Assembly (NCBI GenBank): GCA_035541735.1
Contig: DATKMS010000266.1
Coordinates: forward strand, 1-64,000
Length of the DNA: 64,000 bases
Source of the DNA: DATKMS01 sp035541735
GTDB taxonomy: Bacteria; Desulfobacterota; Binatia; HRBIN30
Reading direction: 5' to 3'
The notes below the pieces were generated by a model that had not been told where the DNA came from, made no database searches, and saw only the letters and a program-made list of their open reading frames with translations. Made by a program: the position numbers and the translations under genes. Position 1 is the first letter of the stretch. Each line of letters starts with the position of its first letter. This document shows, one piece after another, positions 39,749-48,721 of this stretch.

Positions 39749-40699
39749 TGACCGGGGGCGAAATACGTCGCCATAGTTATGATGCCTATGAGTACAGGCT
39801 GTTGCACATTGTCCGTCGCTGGGGTCGGACCCTTGACCCGCTCAGCGCGGGAGAATATGCCTCTACCAATCAGAGAGTCAAGCTTGCAGACGATCATCGA
39901 GCGCGCCGCGCCGCCCCTCAAATGACCGGTCGAGCGACGATGGACTTTGCGTTCTTCTCCCCAGCCGAGGGGGCGCTCCGCGCGCGTGCGGGCGCGAAGT
40001 GCGCCACGGGGGCCTCGGCGTGCAGCCGTGTCCATCCACTCCCTCGTCGCCACGCTCGGGTGCGCGGCACCGGGTCCCGTACCGTTTCGATCGCTACGGT
40101 CGCGGTGTGTTATGAATGTCGATTTGGTACAATATGATTCTCGTAGGTCGACGGCAGGCTGCCGTCCCCCCACGGAAGAGCACTCCCTACCCACGTTGCT
40201 TTTGCCAGCGTCATTGACACCGCCACGGTGCGGCGGATGGCAAGGCGATCATGCCTTCTCCCGCTTATCGACGCGCACCCAACGCCGGCACGTATCACAC
40301 CACAAGAAGTTCGCTCGCAGATCGGTTGGCCCTTTGTGGCCGCATTCAAGATCCATTGTCATTCACCTCACGGGTCGACAGTGCCGAGAGTTCCGTGCAA
40401 TCCTTCGGCCACACGGGGCATGATGAAAATCTGGGTGCCGTTTGGAGAACCGCCGCACGGCGTTAACGCACAACGCGTGCGGACAGCCGAATAGATTGGC
40501 TGCACCTGGCATGGAGCGCTTGATTTCAGCCACTGTGATGCGCGTGCAGTGACTGGTTGTCGTCCCCCCTGACCGGTCTCGCTCGACGACTGGCGAGATG
40601 TCGTCGCAGCTGTCACGGCGGCGTCACGGACTTCTCACCGATAGGAGCGTTCGCTTCTTGGCAGAGTGCCGCCCCCCGGTTTGACGGCTCGGAACGCTT

Positions 40700-41209
40700 A
40701 GGCTACAGCCTTGTGCAAAACACCTGGTTTATGCAGAGACCCTTCCCGCGTTTTCCTCGAAATCGCAGCCACTTCGTCGCAAAACGGCAACATTGGTCGC
40801 TGCAGGCAGCCTCAACCCCCTGTGCAAAACGACGCGACCTTGGCCGACGGTCGCCATCGATGCGCGCGCGACGGATCAAGTATGAGACACGTTCGGTCGA
40901 TCCGCGTGGTGCGCCCGGCCGACCGTAGCCTTTCTGGACGATCGCTCCGGCGCCGGGCTCCGAAACGTCAACACGCGAAACGATGGGAAGAGCTACAGAG
41001 GAGCAGAAGAGCCACGCCCAAAGGAAGCACAAGAGCCAGACGACCTGTTCCACCACCGCAACGCTCCTCGTCTCGCCGACTATACTATCGGATGCTTGCA
41101 TCACCAAGGGATTTCCGCCTGGCTTTGCTACGAGAGGTCACCTTTTGCGGTCTGACGGTGTTGAAAACAACGGACGAATGCGACGCGTTTTGCACAAGCC
41201 TGTAGGCTA
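40700..41209. mobile_element. 510-bp MITE-like element with 23-bp inverted repeats
   Basis: TAGGCTACAGCCTTGTGCAAAAC (40700-40722) is the inverse of GTTTTGCACAAGCCTGTAGGCTA (41187-41209) with 21 of 23 bases paired. The two mismatches sit in a small palindrome (GGCTACAGCC on the left, GCCTGTAGGC on the right) and compensate each other. A related GTGCAAAACG motif recurs internally at about 40821. No transposase gene and no clear target-site duplication are visible, so it looks like a non-autonomous or decayed element. Confidence 0.6.
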
Positions 41210-41287
41210 GGTGCTGCGGGCAAAGACCGACGGCCTGTTGGTCGAGCTGAGCGCGAGTAAAGCAAAGGTGGAGTGGAGGCGAGGTGG

Positions 41288-43369
41288 ATGTGGAAAACCT
41301 GCCGCGCATACAACCTGAATCAACGGCTGTTGTTGCCCCAGGGCGAAAGTTGCGGTGCTCCGCCATCTCCTCAGGCGACGACGGTGACGGGCTGCCGTCA
41401 GGCCGCGGAAATTGTGGGAGCGTTGGGTGCGTTTGAATGGCATCGATCTTACAGATTCGCGCACTGGTTTGTCGCGCTCGGACTCTTCACCGCCGCGATC
41501 AGCGCTGCGTTGCCTGCGCCCTGTTGGGCGTTCGACCTCCTGTTGCGCTGGAAAGTCCCGCCGGAGTCAGGCCTCAGCGGCTACCGCGTTTACGCCGGTG
41601 AAGCGTCACGAGTCTACAGCGCGCCGCTAGACGTTGGGCTCCTCCCAGGTGCTACCACGCTGGATGGCACCGTTTACTACCTCTACCGCAACGTGCAGGC
41701 GGGCACCGCCCACTACTTCGCCGTCACAGCGTACAATACGGCGGGGCTGGAGAGCGACTACTCGAACGAGAAGCTGATCATGCCTTCCACCGCTACGCCG
41801 CCGGTGGTCAACGCCGGCCCCAATCTCACCGGTACCGTCGGCCAGGTGTTCAGGCTGGGACCTGCGCCCCAAGCGGGCATCAGCTATGTTTGGCAACAGA
41901 CGGCTGGTCCACCCGTCACACTCTCCAGCCGCACGACCAGTAGCACCCAGTTCACCGCTTCGAGCGCTGGAGCGCTACAATTTGCCTTGACCGCATACGA
42001 CGCACAGGGAGTAGCGACGCAGCAAGTGATGAGTGTAGTCGTGAGTGGGTCAGCGATGTTGCCCCCAACATCCGTTGCGACGTCGACCGCGACCGTGACG
42101 CCGTCTCCGACAGCGCCCCCGGGGCCCGTCTGCATCACCATTCGGCCCAACGGGCTCGGTGCGTTCCCTCCGCAGAACCAAACCGCGGGCTGCAGTGAGG
42201 GCTGGCAATGCTTGCAAACCGAGGATGGGGACGCCTCCTACGTGTTCAGTCAGAGCACGGTGAGCAGCGGGCCGAAGACGGATATCTACGCCCTCGAGGA
42301 CGTGCCGCCGCGAATGGAACCCATCAGTTTTGTGATGGTCAACAGTACCAGCCGCTCGGTCAGTTCCGGCGGCGGCAGTACGGTAACACCGCAACTCAAA
42401 GTTGGCACGAGCCCGGCTCTGTTCGGCTTCGGCCCCTTGCGGCTGCCTACGACGCCGAGCTACCAACCGGGTTCCACCGTCTACCTCAACAACCCGGCGA
42501 CCAATGGTCCGTGGTCCTGGTCGGACATCAACGCGTTGCAAGCTGGTGTGCGCCTGCAAGTCGCGGCGGGCGACGAGGTCCGCACGACGAGCGTGGCGGT
42601 CTCGGTGTGCTTCGTGCCAACCGCTGCTGCGCCCGCACCGACCACGGCTGCGCTCCCGCCGATTACCAGCACCGCCACACGCACACCGACCGCCACCGCG
42701 ACTCCGTCGATCACCCGCACCGCCACGGCCACCCGTACGGTCACCGCCACACTGACCGCCACACCGGGCGCCACCATCACCCCGACTCGCACCGCAGCGC
42801 CCTCAAGCACCACAACGCCCACGGCGACAGCGACCGCTACGCCGTCGCCGACAGCAGTGCTGGGGCCGGTCTGCATCACCGTTCGGCCCAACGGGCTCGG
42901 CGCGTTCCCCCCGCAGAACCAAACCGCGGGCTGCAGTGAGGGCTGGCAATGCTTGCAAACCGAGGATGGAGACACCTCCTACGTGTTCAGTCAAAGCACG
43001 GTGAGCAGCGGGCCGAAGACGGATATCTACGCCCTCGAGGACGTGCCGCCGCGAATGGAACCCATCAGTTTTGTGATGGTCAGCATTACCAGCCGCTCGG
43101 TCAGTTCCGGCGGCGGCAGTACGGTAACACCGCAGCTCAAAGTTGGCACGAGCCCGGCTCTGTTCGGCTTCGGCCCCTTGCGGCTGCCTACGACGCCGAG
43201 CTACCAACCGGGTTCCATCGTCTACCTCAAGAACCCGGCGACCAATGGTCCGTGGTCCTGGTCGGACATCAACGCGTTGCAAGCTGGTGTGCGCCTGCAA
43301 GTCGCGGCCGGCGACGAGGTCCGCACGACGAGCGTGGCGGTCTCGGTGTGCTTCAATGCATCCGGGTGA
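41288..43369 (+). CDS. Secreted FN3/PKD-like protein with duplicated C-terminal domain
   Basis: A 693-aa exported protein. A hydrophobic segment (WFVALGLFTAAISAALPAPCWA, signal-like, about residue 60) follows a 55-residue N-terminal extension. Then come an FN3-like domain (SGLSGYRVYAGEASRVY..., AGTAHYFAVTAYNTAGLES), a PKD/Ig-like domain (NAGPNLTGTVGQVF...), a Thr-rich linker and two nearly identical 164-aa domains (42122-42613 and 42863-43354; about 13 base differences by eye, 6 changing residues) joined by a TPTATATP-rich linker. The repeated domain, with PWSWSDINALQAGVRL, looks like a beta-sandwich; function unknown. ATG 41288 follows GGAGGCGAGG. Confidence 0.8.
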   Translation: MWKTCRAYNLNQRLLLPQGESCGAPPSPQATTVTGCRQAAEIVGALGAFEWHRSYRFAHWFVALGLFTAAISAALPAPCWAFDLLLRWKVPPESGLSGYRVYAGEASRVYSAPLDVGLLPGATTLDGTVYYLYRNVQAGTAHYFAVTAYNTAGLESDYSNEKLIMPSTATPPVVNAGPNLTGTVGQVFRLGPAPQAGISYVWQQTAGPPVTLSSRTTSSTQFTASSAGALQFALTAYDAQGVATQQVMSVVVSGSAMLPPTSVATSTATVTPSPTAPPGPVCITIRPNGLGAFPPQNQTAGCSEGWQCLQTEDGDASYVFSQSTVSSGPKTDIYALEDVPPRMEPISFVMVNSTSRSVSSGGGSTVTPQLKVGTSPALFGFGPLRLPTTPSYQPGSTVYLNNPATNGPWSWSDINALQAGVRLQVAAGDEVRTTSVAVSVCFVPTAAAPAPTTAALPPITSTATRTPTATATPSITRTATATRTVTATLTATPGATITPTRTAAPSSTTTPTATATATPSPTAVLGPVCITVRPNGLGAFPPQNQTAGCSEGWQCLQTEDGDTSYVFSQSTVSSGPKTDIYALEDVPPRMEPISFVMVSITSRSVSSGGGSTVTPQLKVGTSPALFGFGPLRLPTTPSYQPGSIVYLKNPATNGPWSWSDINALQAGVRLQVAAGDEVRTTSVAVSVCFNASG
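42122..43354 (+). repeat. Direct repeat of 492 bp within the secreted protein gene
   Basis: Units 42122-42613 and 42863-43354 have equal length and are about 97% identical, separated by a 249-bp low-complexity Thr/Pro/Ala linker. Half of the differences change amino acids. It is a recent in-frame domain duplication. Confidence 0.9.
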
Positions 43370-44639
43370 AGCGCCCCCGGTCGAGTTGAACGGTACTGAG
43401 CGGTTGTACCGGGCCGCGGCAACAGCCGCCTTCGGGCTGCTGTGGATTGGGGCACGTGCGGCCGGCGTCTCCGCAGACAGCCTTCGTTGTCGCCGTGGAA
43501 CCCTGCCGGCGGCAAACGGTCCGCTGTTGTGGTTTCATGGCGCGTCAGTCGGGGAATTGGGCGCGGCCTGTGCGCTCGCCACGCTGCTGGCGCAGCGCGG
43601 ATATCAGTTCACGGCCGCGTACACGGCCAGCAACCAGTCGGGGGTTGAATTTGTCGCCCATTCGGGCACTGCAAATTCAGTCGTCGCCCTCGCACCGTGG
43701 GATCATCCACGCTGGGTCGCCCGTGCCCTCGAACAGTGGCAGCCGCGCGCGCTCTTCCTGGTGGAGACCGAGCTGTGGCCGACGTTGATCTTCGAAGCTT
43801 GGCGGCGCAAGGTGCCGGTCTTCTGTGTCAGCGCCCGCATCTATCCGCGCGACGTCGCCCGCTATCGCCTGATCCGCAGCCTGGTCGTGCCGATGCTCCG
43901 CCGTGTCACCGCCGTCCTGGCTCAGAACGATACCGAGCGCGCTCGGCTTGTCGCACTCGGTGCCGATCCGGAATGCTGCAGCGTCGCGGGAAACTTGAAA
44001 TATGTTCTTACCGAAGCCGCCCACATGCGCGATAGCTCCTGGCGGTCCGAGCTGGGCTTGCACGGTGCCGAACCGGTCGTGGTCTTCGGGAGCGTCCATG
44101 GGGACGAAGTCCCTCTCATCTTTGCCGCATTGGAACAGTTGCCCATGCGGGTCTTGCGCGTAATTGTCGCACCGCGGCACGCACCGGCCGTGGCTGCGGT
44201 TGTGCGTGCGGCGCGGCAGCGCAAATGGCACGTGCACCGGCGAACAGCGGGGCCGCCCCCACGGGACTGGCAGATTCTGGTTCTCGACCGGATGGGGGAA
44301 TTATCCTCCGCGTATGCTATGGCATCCGTGGCCGTCGTCGGAGGCGGCTTTGGGAAGCATGGTGGGCACAATCCGCTGGAGCCGGTCATGGTTGGGGCGC
44401 CCGTGATCTTCGGAGAACACTTCGATCATTTTGCGCAGGAAGTGCAGGCGCTGCAGGTGGTGACGCCGGAGGCCCGCGTCACGGGCGCGGTTCTGGGGCG
44501 CCGCCTGGCCGAATGGTTGAACAGGGCGGCGGAGCGCCAGCGTATCCAGGAGTTGCAGCGCCGCTGCCTTCCGGACGGGGCAGCGATCGCGCAGCGATAC
44601 CTTACTATTCTGTCGCCGTGGCTTGGGGGTAACGCGTGA
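43356..44639 (+). CDS. waaA: Kdo transferase WaaA (KdtA)
   Basis: Transfers Kdo from CMP-Kdo to lipid IVA in the inner leaflet of the inner membrane. The 427-aa GT30 protein shows WFHGASVGELGAACAL (catalytic Glu), VETELWPTLIFEAWRR, ARIYPRDVARYRLIRS and C-terminal GGHNPLEPVMVGAPV. ATG 43356 overlaps the preceding stop by 14 bp, suggesting coupling with the secreted-protein gene, and its stop overlaps the lpxB start by four bases. Number of Kdo residues added cannot be told. Confidence 0.95.
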   Translation: MHPGEAPPVELNGTERLYRAAATAAFGLLWIGARAAGVSADSLRCRRGTLPAANGPLLWFHGASVGELGAACALATLLAQRGYQFTAAYTASNQSGVEFVAHSGTANSVVALAPWDHPRWVARALEQWQPRALFLVETELWPTLIFEAWRRKVPVFCVSARIYPRDVARYRLIRSLVVPMLRRVTAVLAQNDTERARLVALGADPECCSVAGNLKYVLTEAAHMRDSSWRSELGLHGAEPVVVFGSVHGDEVPLIFAALEQLPMRVLRVIVAPRHAPAVAAVVRAARQRKWHVHRRTAGPPPRDWQILVLDRMGELSSAYAMASVAVVGGGFGKHGGHNPLEPVMVGAPVIFGEHFDHFAQEVQALQVVTPEARVTGAVLGRRLAEWLNRAAERQRIQELQRRCLPDGAAIAQRYLTILSPWLGGNA

Positions 44640-45910
44640 CCTCGAACGGCAGATGCCCGACGATTTGTTTCGTGGCAGCCGATGTGTCCGGCGATCAGAA
44701 TGCCGCCAGATTGGCGGCTGCGATCCGCGAGCGCGCGCCCGAGGTGCGTCTACTCGGTGCCGGCGGTGCCGCCATGCGCGCAGCCGGCGTCGAGGTTGTT
44801 GTCGAGACCACCGATCTGTCGTTCATCGGCGTGCTCGGGTCGTTGCGGCTGCTGCGGCAGCTGATCGGGAGATTTCGTCGTGCGCAGCGCAGCATCGCTG
44901 CCGCGCGTCCGGACCTGGTGGTCCTGGTCGACGCCGAGACCGTGAATCTGCCTGCGGCCATGTGGTTCCGGCGCAAACGCGTGCCGGTCGTCTTCTTCTT
45001 TCCCCCGCAAGTCTGGTTCTGGGGGCGCTGGCGCCTGCCGGCGATCGTTCCGCTTGCACGCCGCGTGCTCTCTGCCTTTCGCGACGAAGCCAAGCTGTTC
45101 GCTGCCGCCGGCGCGGACACGGTGTGGGTTGGGCACCCGCTGCGCGACCTGACGCACGTCGCAGAGAGTCCCAAGGCCGCCTTGCAATCGATCGGGCTCG
45201 ATCCATCACGCCCGCTGATTGCCCTGATGCCCGGGAGCCGACGCAATGAGATTCGTGCACTGGCGGCACCGATGCTCGGGGCGGCACGATTACTCCAGCA
45301 GCGCGATCCGACGCTGCAGTTCGCATTGCCGCTGGCCAGCGAGGTCCTGCGTGACGAGCTGGAGCACCGGGTGCGCGAGAGTGGCGTGCAAAACGTCGCA
45401 ATCTACCACCATCCGAAGTCCTACGCAGTCTTGAGTCAGGCGCGCCTCGTTCTGCAGTGCTCCGGCACCGCAACGCTCGAGGCCGCGCTACTGGGCCTCC
45501 CAGCGGTGATCGTCTACCGCTGCCATCCAGTCGAGTACGTCGTCGCGCGTCACTTGCTGCTCGCGGTGCCGTTCATCGGCATGCCCAACATTCTGCTCGG
45601 GGAGATGGTGCAGCCGGAATTCTTCCACAAGAACGTTGACGCCGAGCACTTGGCCAAGGAAGCCTGGTCGTTGCTCACCGATCCGCGCCGGCGCTCCGGT
45701 ATCCAATCACGCCTGGCGACGCTGCGTGAGCTCCTCGGACCCGCCGGTGTGGTGCCGCGCGCCGCGGAGGCCGTGCTCGATCTGCTGCCACAAGCGGCGC
45801 TCGCGAGTTCGCGGGCGGCGGTGTCGTCTAGCGGCCTTGCTGCAAACCTCCCGCACGGTCCGAGCGTGCCCCTACCGGGCGCGCCAGCACGCGCTCTGCC
45901 TGGGCAATGA
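44636..45910 (+). CDS. lpxB: Lipid A disaccharide synthase LpxB
   Basis: GT19 enzyme joining UDP-diacyl-glucosamine and lipid X. The 424-aa protein has the N-terminal AADVSGDQNAARL, where the family has GExSGD (Glu is Asp here), then DLSFIGVLGSL, VVLVDAETVNLPAA, the HPLRD motif and LIALMPGSRRNEI. Starts at GTG 44636, overlapping waaA by four bases, so waaA and lpxB are translationally coupled. Its C-terminus overlaps the convergent waaC gene by 83 bp. Confidence 0.94.
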   Translation: MTSNGRCPTICFVAADVSGDQNAARLAAAIRERAPEVRLLGAGGAAMRAAGVEVVVETTDLSFIGVLGSLRLLRQLIGRFRRAQRSIAAARPDLVVLVDAETVNLPAAMWFRRKRVPVVFFFPPQVWFWGRWRLPAIVPLARRVLSAFRDEAKLFAAAGADTVWVGHPLRDLTHVAESPKAALQSIGLDPSRPLIALMPGSRRNEIRALAAPMLGAARLLQQRDPTLQFALPLASEVLRDELEHRVRESGVQNVAIYHHPKSYAVLSQARLVLQCSGTATLEAALLGLPAVIVYRCHPVEYVVARHLLLAVPFIGMPNILLGEMVQPEFFHKNVDAEHLAKEAWSLLTDPRRRSGIQSRLATLRELLGPAGVVPRAAEAVLDLLPQAALASSRAAVSSSGLAANLPHGPSVPLPGAPARALPGQ

Positions 45911-46919
45911 GCGCGTCGGCCGTCGAAGGCAGACACGGCCGCCTCCGCCAGCACCATTGCGGGCAGCCGAGACCACACTGCCCGTCACCGCGCACAACCA
46001 GATCCTCGTAGCGGTACGGGGCCTTGCGCCAGGTTGTGGTTGGGCCGTAGAGGCCGACCACGGGACGACCCAACGCCGCTGCAATGTGTGCCGACCCGGT
46101 GTCTGGCGCGATATGGATCGCGCAGCGGTCGAGCAGGGCGACCAATTCGGGCAGCGTCGTGCGGCCCGTGAGATCGTACACCGCCCGACCGGCGCGGCGG
46201 GCGACGTCTGCGTGCACCGCTTTTTGCGCCGATCCGCCAACCAGGATGATTGTGCCGGCTGTGCTCAACGCGTTTGCCACGCGTGCCCACTGCTCGACAG
46301 GCCAGGTCCTCCACGCTACCGACGCAGATGGATTGATGACGATCAGCGGGGGCTCCTCAGGAACGTCGATCTCGGCCAGTTTTTGGTCGATCGACGCCCT
46401 GGCTTCCGGCTGGACCGGAAGGGCGAACGACACCGGTGTCGGTGCCGCTCCGAGGAACTCCGCACAGCGCAAGTAGTCTTCCGCCACGTGAAGACGTCCG
46501 CAGTGGCGCGGCATGGCCCACGAGACGAGCTGTGCACCTTCGCGTTGCTCGTGCACGCCGATGCGCAGCGGCGCTTCCGAGAGCAGGGCCACGACGGCGC
46601 TCTTCAAGAGTCCCTGGAGATCGATGCTGACGTCGTAGGAGGCGTCCCGCAAGCGCTGCACAGCCCGCCAGTACGACTGCACCCACCTGGGACCGAAGCA
46701 GCCCCAGCGCATGGTCGGAAACACCACGATGCGATCGATGGCTGGATGACCGTGCAGCAACGGCGCCGTCCACTCTTCCGCAGCCCAGCTGATGTGCGCT
46801 TGCGGGTAGCGCCGCCGCAGTGCAACCGCCACTGGAAGGGCGTGCACGACGTCGCCGATTGAGGACATCTTCACGATCAGCAGGCGTCTCAATCGGGAGG
46901 GATCAAAATGGAAGGGCAT
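45828..46919 (-). CDS. waaC: Heptosyltransferase I-like (WaaC)
   Basis: GT9 enzyme adding L-glycero-D-manno-heptose to Kdo. The 363-aa protein opens with LLIVKMSSIGDVVHALPVAVAL, the WaaC-type signature, and has IVINPSASVAWRTWPVEQWA, and the ADP-heptose-binding APDTGSAHIAAALGRPVVGLYGPT. The C-terminus CGLGCPQWCW-PCL is Cys-rich. ATG 46919 sits next to an AGCAGG ribosome site. It is downstream of the ArnT-like gene in the same direction, 5 bp away. Confidence 0.92.
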   Translation of the reverse strand: MPFHFDPSRLRRLLIVKMSSIGDVVHALPVAVALRRRYPQAHISWAAEEWTAPLLHGHPAIDRIVVFPTMRWGCFGPRWVQSYWRAVQRLRDASYDVSIDLQGLLKSAVVALLSEAPLRIGVHEQREGAQLVSWAMPRHCGRLHVAEDYLRCAEFLGAAPTPVSFALPVQPEARASIDQKLAEIDVPEEPPLIVINPSASVAWRTWPVEQWARVANALSTAGTIILVGGSAQKAVHADVARRAGRAVYDLTGRTTLPELVALLDRCAIHIAPDTGSAHIAAALGRPVVGLYGPTTTWRKAPYRYEDLVVRGDGQCGLGCPQWCWRRRPCLPSTADALIAQAERVLARPVGARSDRAGGLQQGR

Positions 46920-46924
46920 CCTGC

Positions 46925-48634
46925 TCACTCTGCTGAGTCTGCCCGTTCGGTCCACTCGCGCCGCTCGAACAGGCGGAGCCGGGTCCACTGCCCCATCGAA
47001 TAGTTGAACCCGTTCGCCGACCACACTTCGTGGATACCGACGCCCAGCTCTCCCGCTGCCCGCTCGAAAGCTGCGAGCTGATCCTCACTCACCAGCACCA
47101 GGCCAGCGCTTCGTTGCCTGAGCAAGGCGACGGCGGGTCGGGGTTCGATCAGCGCCGTGTTCATTCCGGCAAGGAAAATCAGACTCGGTTCGTGATAGCC
47201 GACCGCCGCAAGCGGACGCGAGCCGTTGCCGCGACGCGGCCGGTGTGCGATCGCTACGGCTGCGCGGTTGCTCAACCAGAGCGCGCGCAGCTCGGGAAGT
47301 ACCCAATGCAGGACTGGAGCGAAGAGCAGGACACTGCCAATCACGGCGACCCATGATGCGCCGATCAGCTGGGCCCTCCGACACAGCCGGACGCAAACGA
47401 TGCAGATCAGGCATGCTGCCCACGCCGCACAGAGCACGGCAACGTCGACGCCATCGCCGAAGCGCCTGGCGCCCGTGATGATGACAACACCGGCAGCGCA
47501 CGTGACGAGGCTCCAGAGCACACAACCGCCAAGCAGCAGGCGGTGCGACCTGCGCCAGAGATTCGCCGGCGGGTCGAAGACGGCAGCCGCCACCAACAGC
47601 GCCAGAGCAGGGTACGCCGGCAAGACGTAGTGCGGCAGCTTCGTGGGCATGACTTCGAAGAAGAGCCACGTCGGAACCAGCCACGCCAGACAGAAGCGCT
47701 CGGCACACTGCTCGCGCCGCGCGACGCCGCGAACAATCCCGAGCCCGGCGGCGAACGATCCCGGCCAGAACGTTGCGGTGAGCAGCAGCAGGTACAAGCC
47801 GGGTGGCGCGCCATGGGTTTCCTGCCCGCCCAGGATCTTGGGCAGGAGGTCGCCGCCAATCCACTCGCGGTAGAACCTCCAATCGGTCGACACGCCGGCC
47901 GCAATCATCCACGGCGACAGGAGAACCATCATCAGCGGAAACCCCCAGCGCGCGTACAGTCCCGCGAGCGTCTGAGTCATGCCGCGACGGTCGAAGAGCA
48001 CTAGCGCGCCGACCGTCAGGCTGCTGACTAAAGGCACGATCGGTCCCTTGACCAGAATACCTACGGCCTGCGCGAGCCAGAATCCGACTGCGTATCGCCT
48101 GCGGGAGAGGCCCGTGCCGTGCGCGGCAAGGTACAGCAACGCAAGACACCCTTGTGCCGCCACGACGCACGCCAGCAGCACCGCGTCCGTCGTGGCGAGA
48201 TGCGCCTCGACAACCAGCAGCGCGGACGACGCCAGGAAGGCTGCGCCGAGCAGTGCGGCACGCCGATCGAAGAGCTGAGCACCGATCCCATAGGTCAGAA
48301 GCACCGCCACATACGCCCCGAGTAGCGACGGCAGCCGGTACGCCCAGATCGCCGGACGGCCCTGCTGCTGCGTGACGGAAACGGCAGCCGCCTGCAGCCA
48401 GTAGATGCCGATCGGCTTGTTGAAGCGATCGTCGGTCTGGAAATGCGGCCGGACGAAGTCGCCACTGTCGACCATCTGCTTCGTCGCTTGCGCAAAACGC
48501 GGCTCATCCCGATCAACCGGAGGGATTGTGGTGAGCCCCGGAAGATAGACGGCCAGGCACAGCAAGGTCAGCAACACATACGCCAGCGCGTTTTGACGGC
48601 GGCGCGCGGAGCGCACGAACGACAGCGGTCGCAT
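46925..48634 (-). CDS. ArnT-like GT-C glycosyltransferase (family 39/83)
   Basis: A 569-aa polytopic membrane glycosyltransferase of the PMT/ArnT group that uses a polyprenyl-phosphate sugar. The first periplasmic loop reads PPVDRDEPRFAQATKQM (catalytic Asp) followed by RFNKPIGIYWLQA, as in ArnT. At least nine hydrophobic helices follow. In this cluster it probably adds a sugar (perhaps aminoarabinose or another) to lipid A or core. Starts at ATG 48634; ATG 48658 is an alternative. It is co-transcribed with waaC. Confidence 0.88.
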   Translation of the reverse strand: MRPLSFVRSARRRQNALAYVLLTLLCLAVYLPGLTTIPPVDRDEPRFAQATKQMVDSGDFVRPHFQTDDRFNKPIGIYWLQAAAVSVTQQQGRPAIWAYRLPSLLGAYVAVLLTYGIGAQLFDRRAALLGAAFLASSALLVVEAHLATTDAVLLACVVAAQGCLALLYLAAHGTGLSRRRYAVGFWLAQAVGILVKGPIVPLVSSLTVGALVLFDRRGMTQTLAGLYARWGFPLMMVLLSPWMIAAGVSTDWRFYREWIGGDLLPKILGGQETHGAPPGLYLLLLTATFWPGSFAAGLGIVRGVARREQCAERFCLAWLVPTWLFFEVMPTKLPHYVLPAYPALALLVAAAVFDPPANLWRRSHRLLLGGCVLWSLVTCAAGVVIITGARRFGDGVDVAVLCAAWAACLICIVCVRLCRRAQLIGASWVAVIGSVLLFAPVLHWVLPELRALWLSNRAAVAIAHRPRRGNGSRPLAAVGYHEPSLIFLAGMNTALIEPRPAVALLRQRSAGLVLVSEDQLAAFERAAGELGVGIHEVWSANGFNYSMGQWTRLRLFERREWTERADSAE

Positions 48635-48721
48635 CGCCGCCGCAGATTGACACCGCATGCCGGTCTGGGCAACCTTGCGCGAGCGTTTGCGGGCGCTCGC
48701 TCGCACAGCAGGAAGGCATGG

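Larger units (their letters stand above)
39643..41287. other. 1.6-kb region without convincing genes
   Basis: Between the P450 start and the secreted FN3 gene I see no credible coding sequence: open frames are short, share no motif and overlap on both strands. It holds a CCCTTCGACAGGCTGAGG repeat unit (39731-39748), a hairpin at 40453-40482 (arms CCGCACGGCGTT and AACGCGTGCGG, one bulge), and a 510-bp element with terminal inverted repeats at 40700-41209. Confidence 0.6.

Noticed and set aside
39748..40423. Several overlapping short frames between the P450 and the MITE-like element
   Set aside because: No consistent start, ribosome site or motif; frames overlap on both strands, as in non-coding GC-rich DNA.
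40453..40482. Hairpin CCGCACGGCGTT ... AACGCGTGCGG considered as an integron attC or recombination site
   Set aside because: It is too short for attC, the conserved core sites are not in the right order and there is no integrase or cassette array nearby.
42614..42862. Thr/Pro/Ala linker repeats considered as a CRISPR-like or VNTR array
   Set aside because: Repeats are in-frame low-complexity coding sequence without spacer structure.
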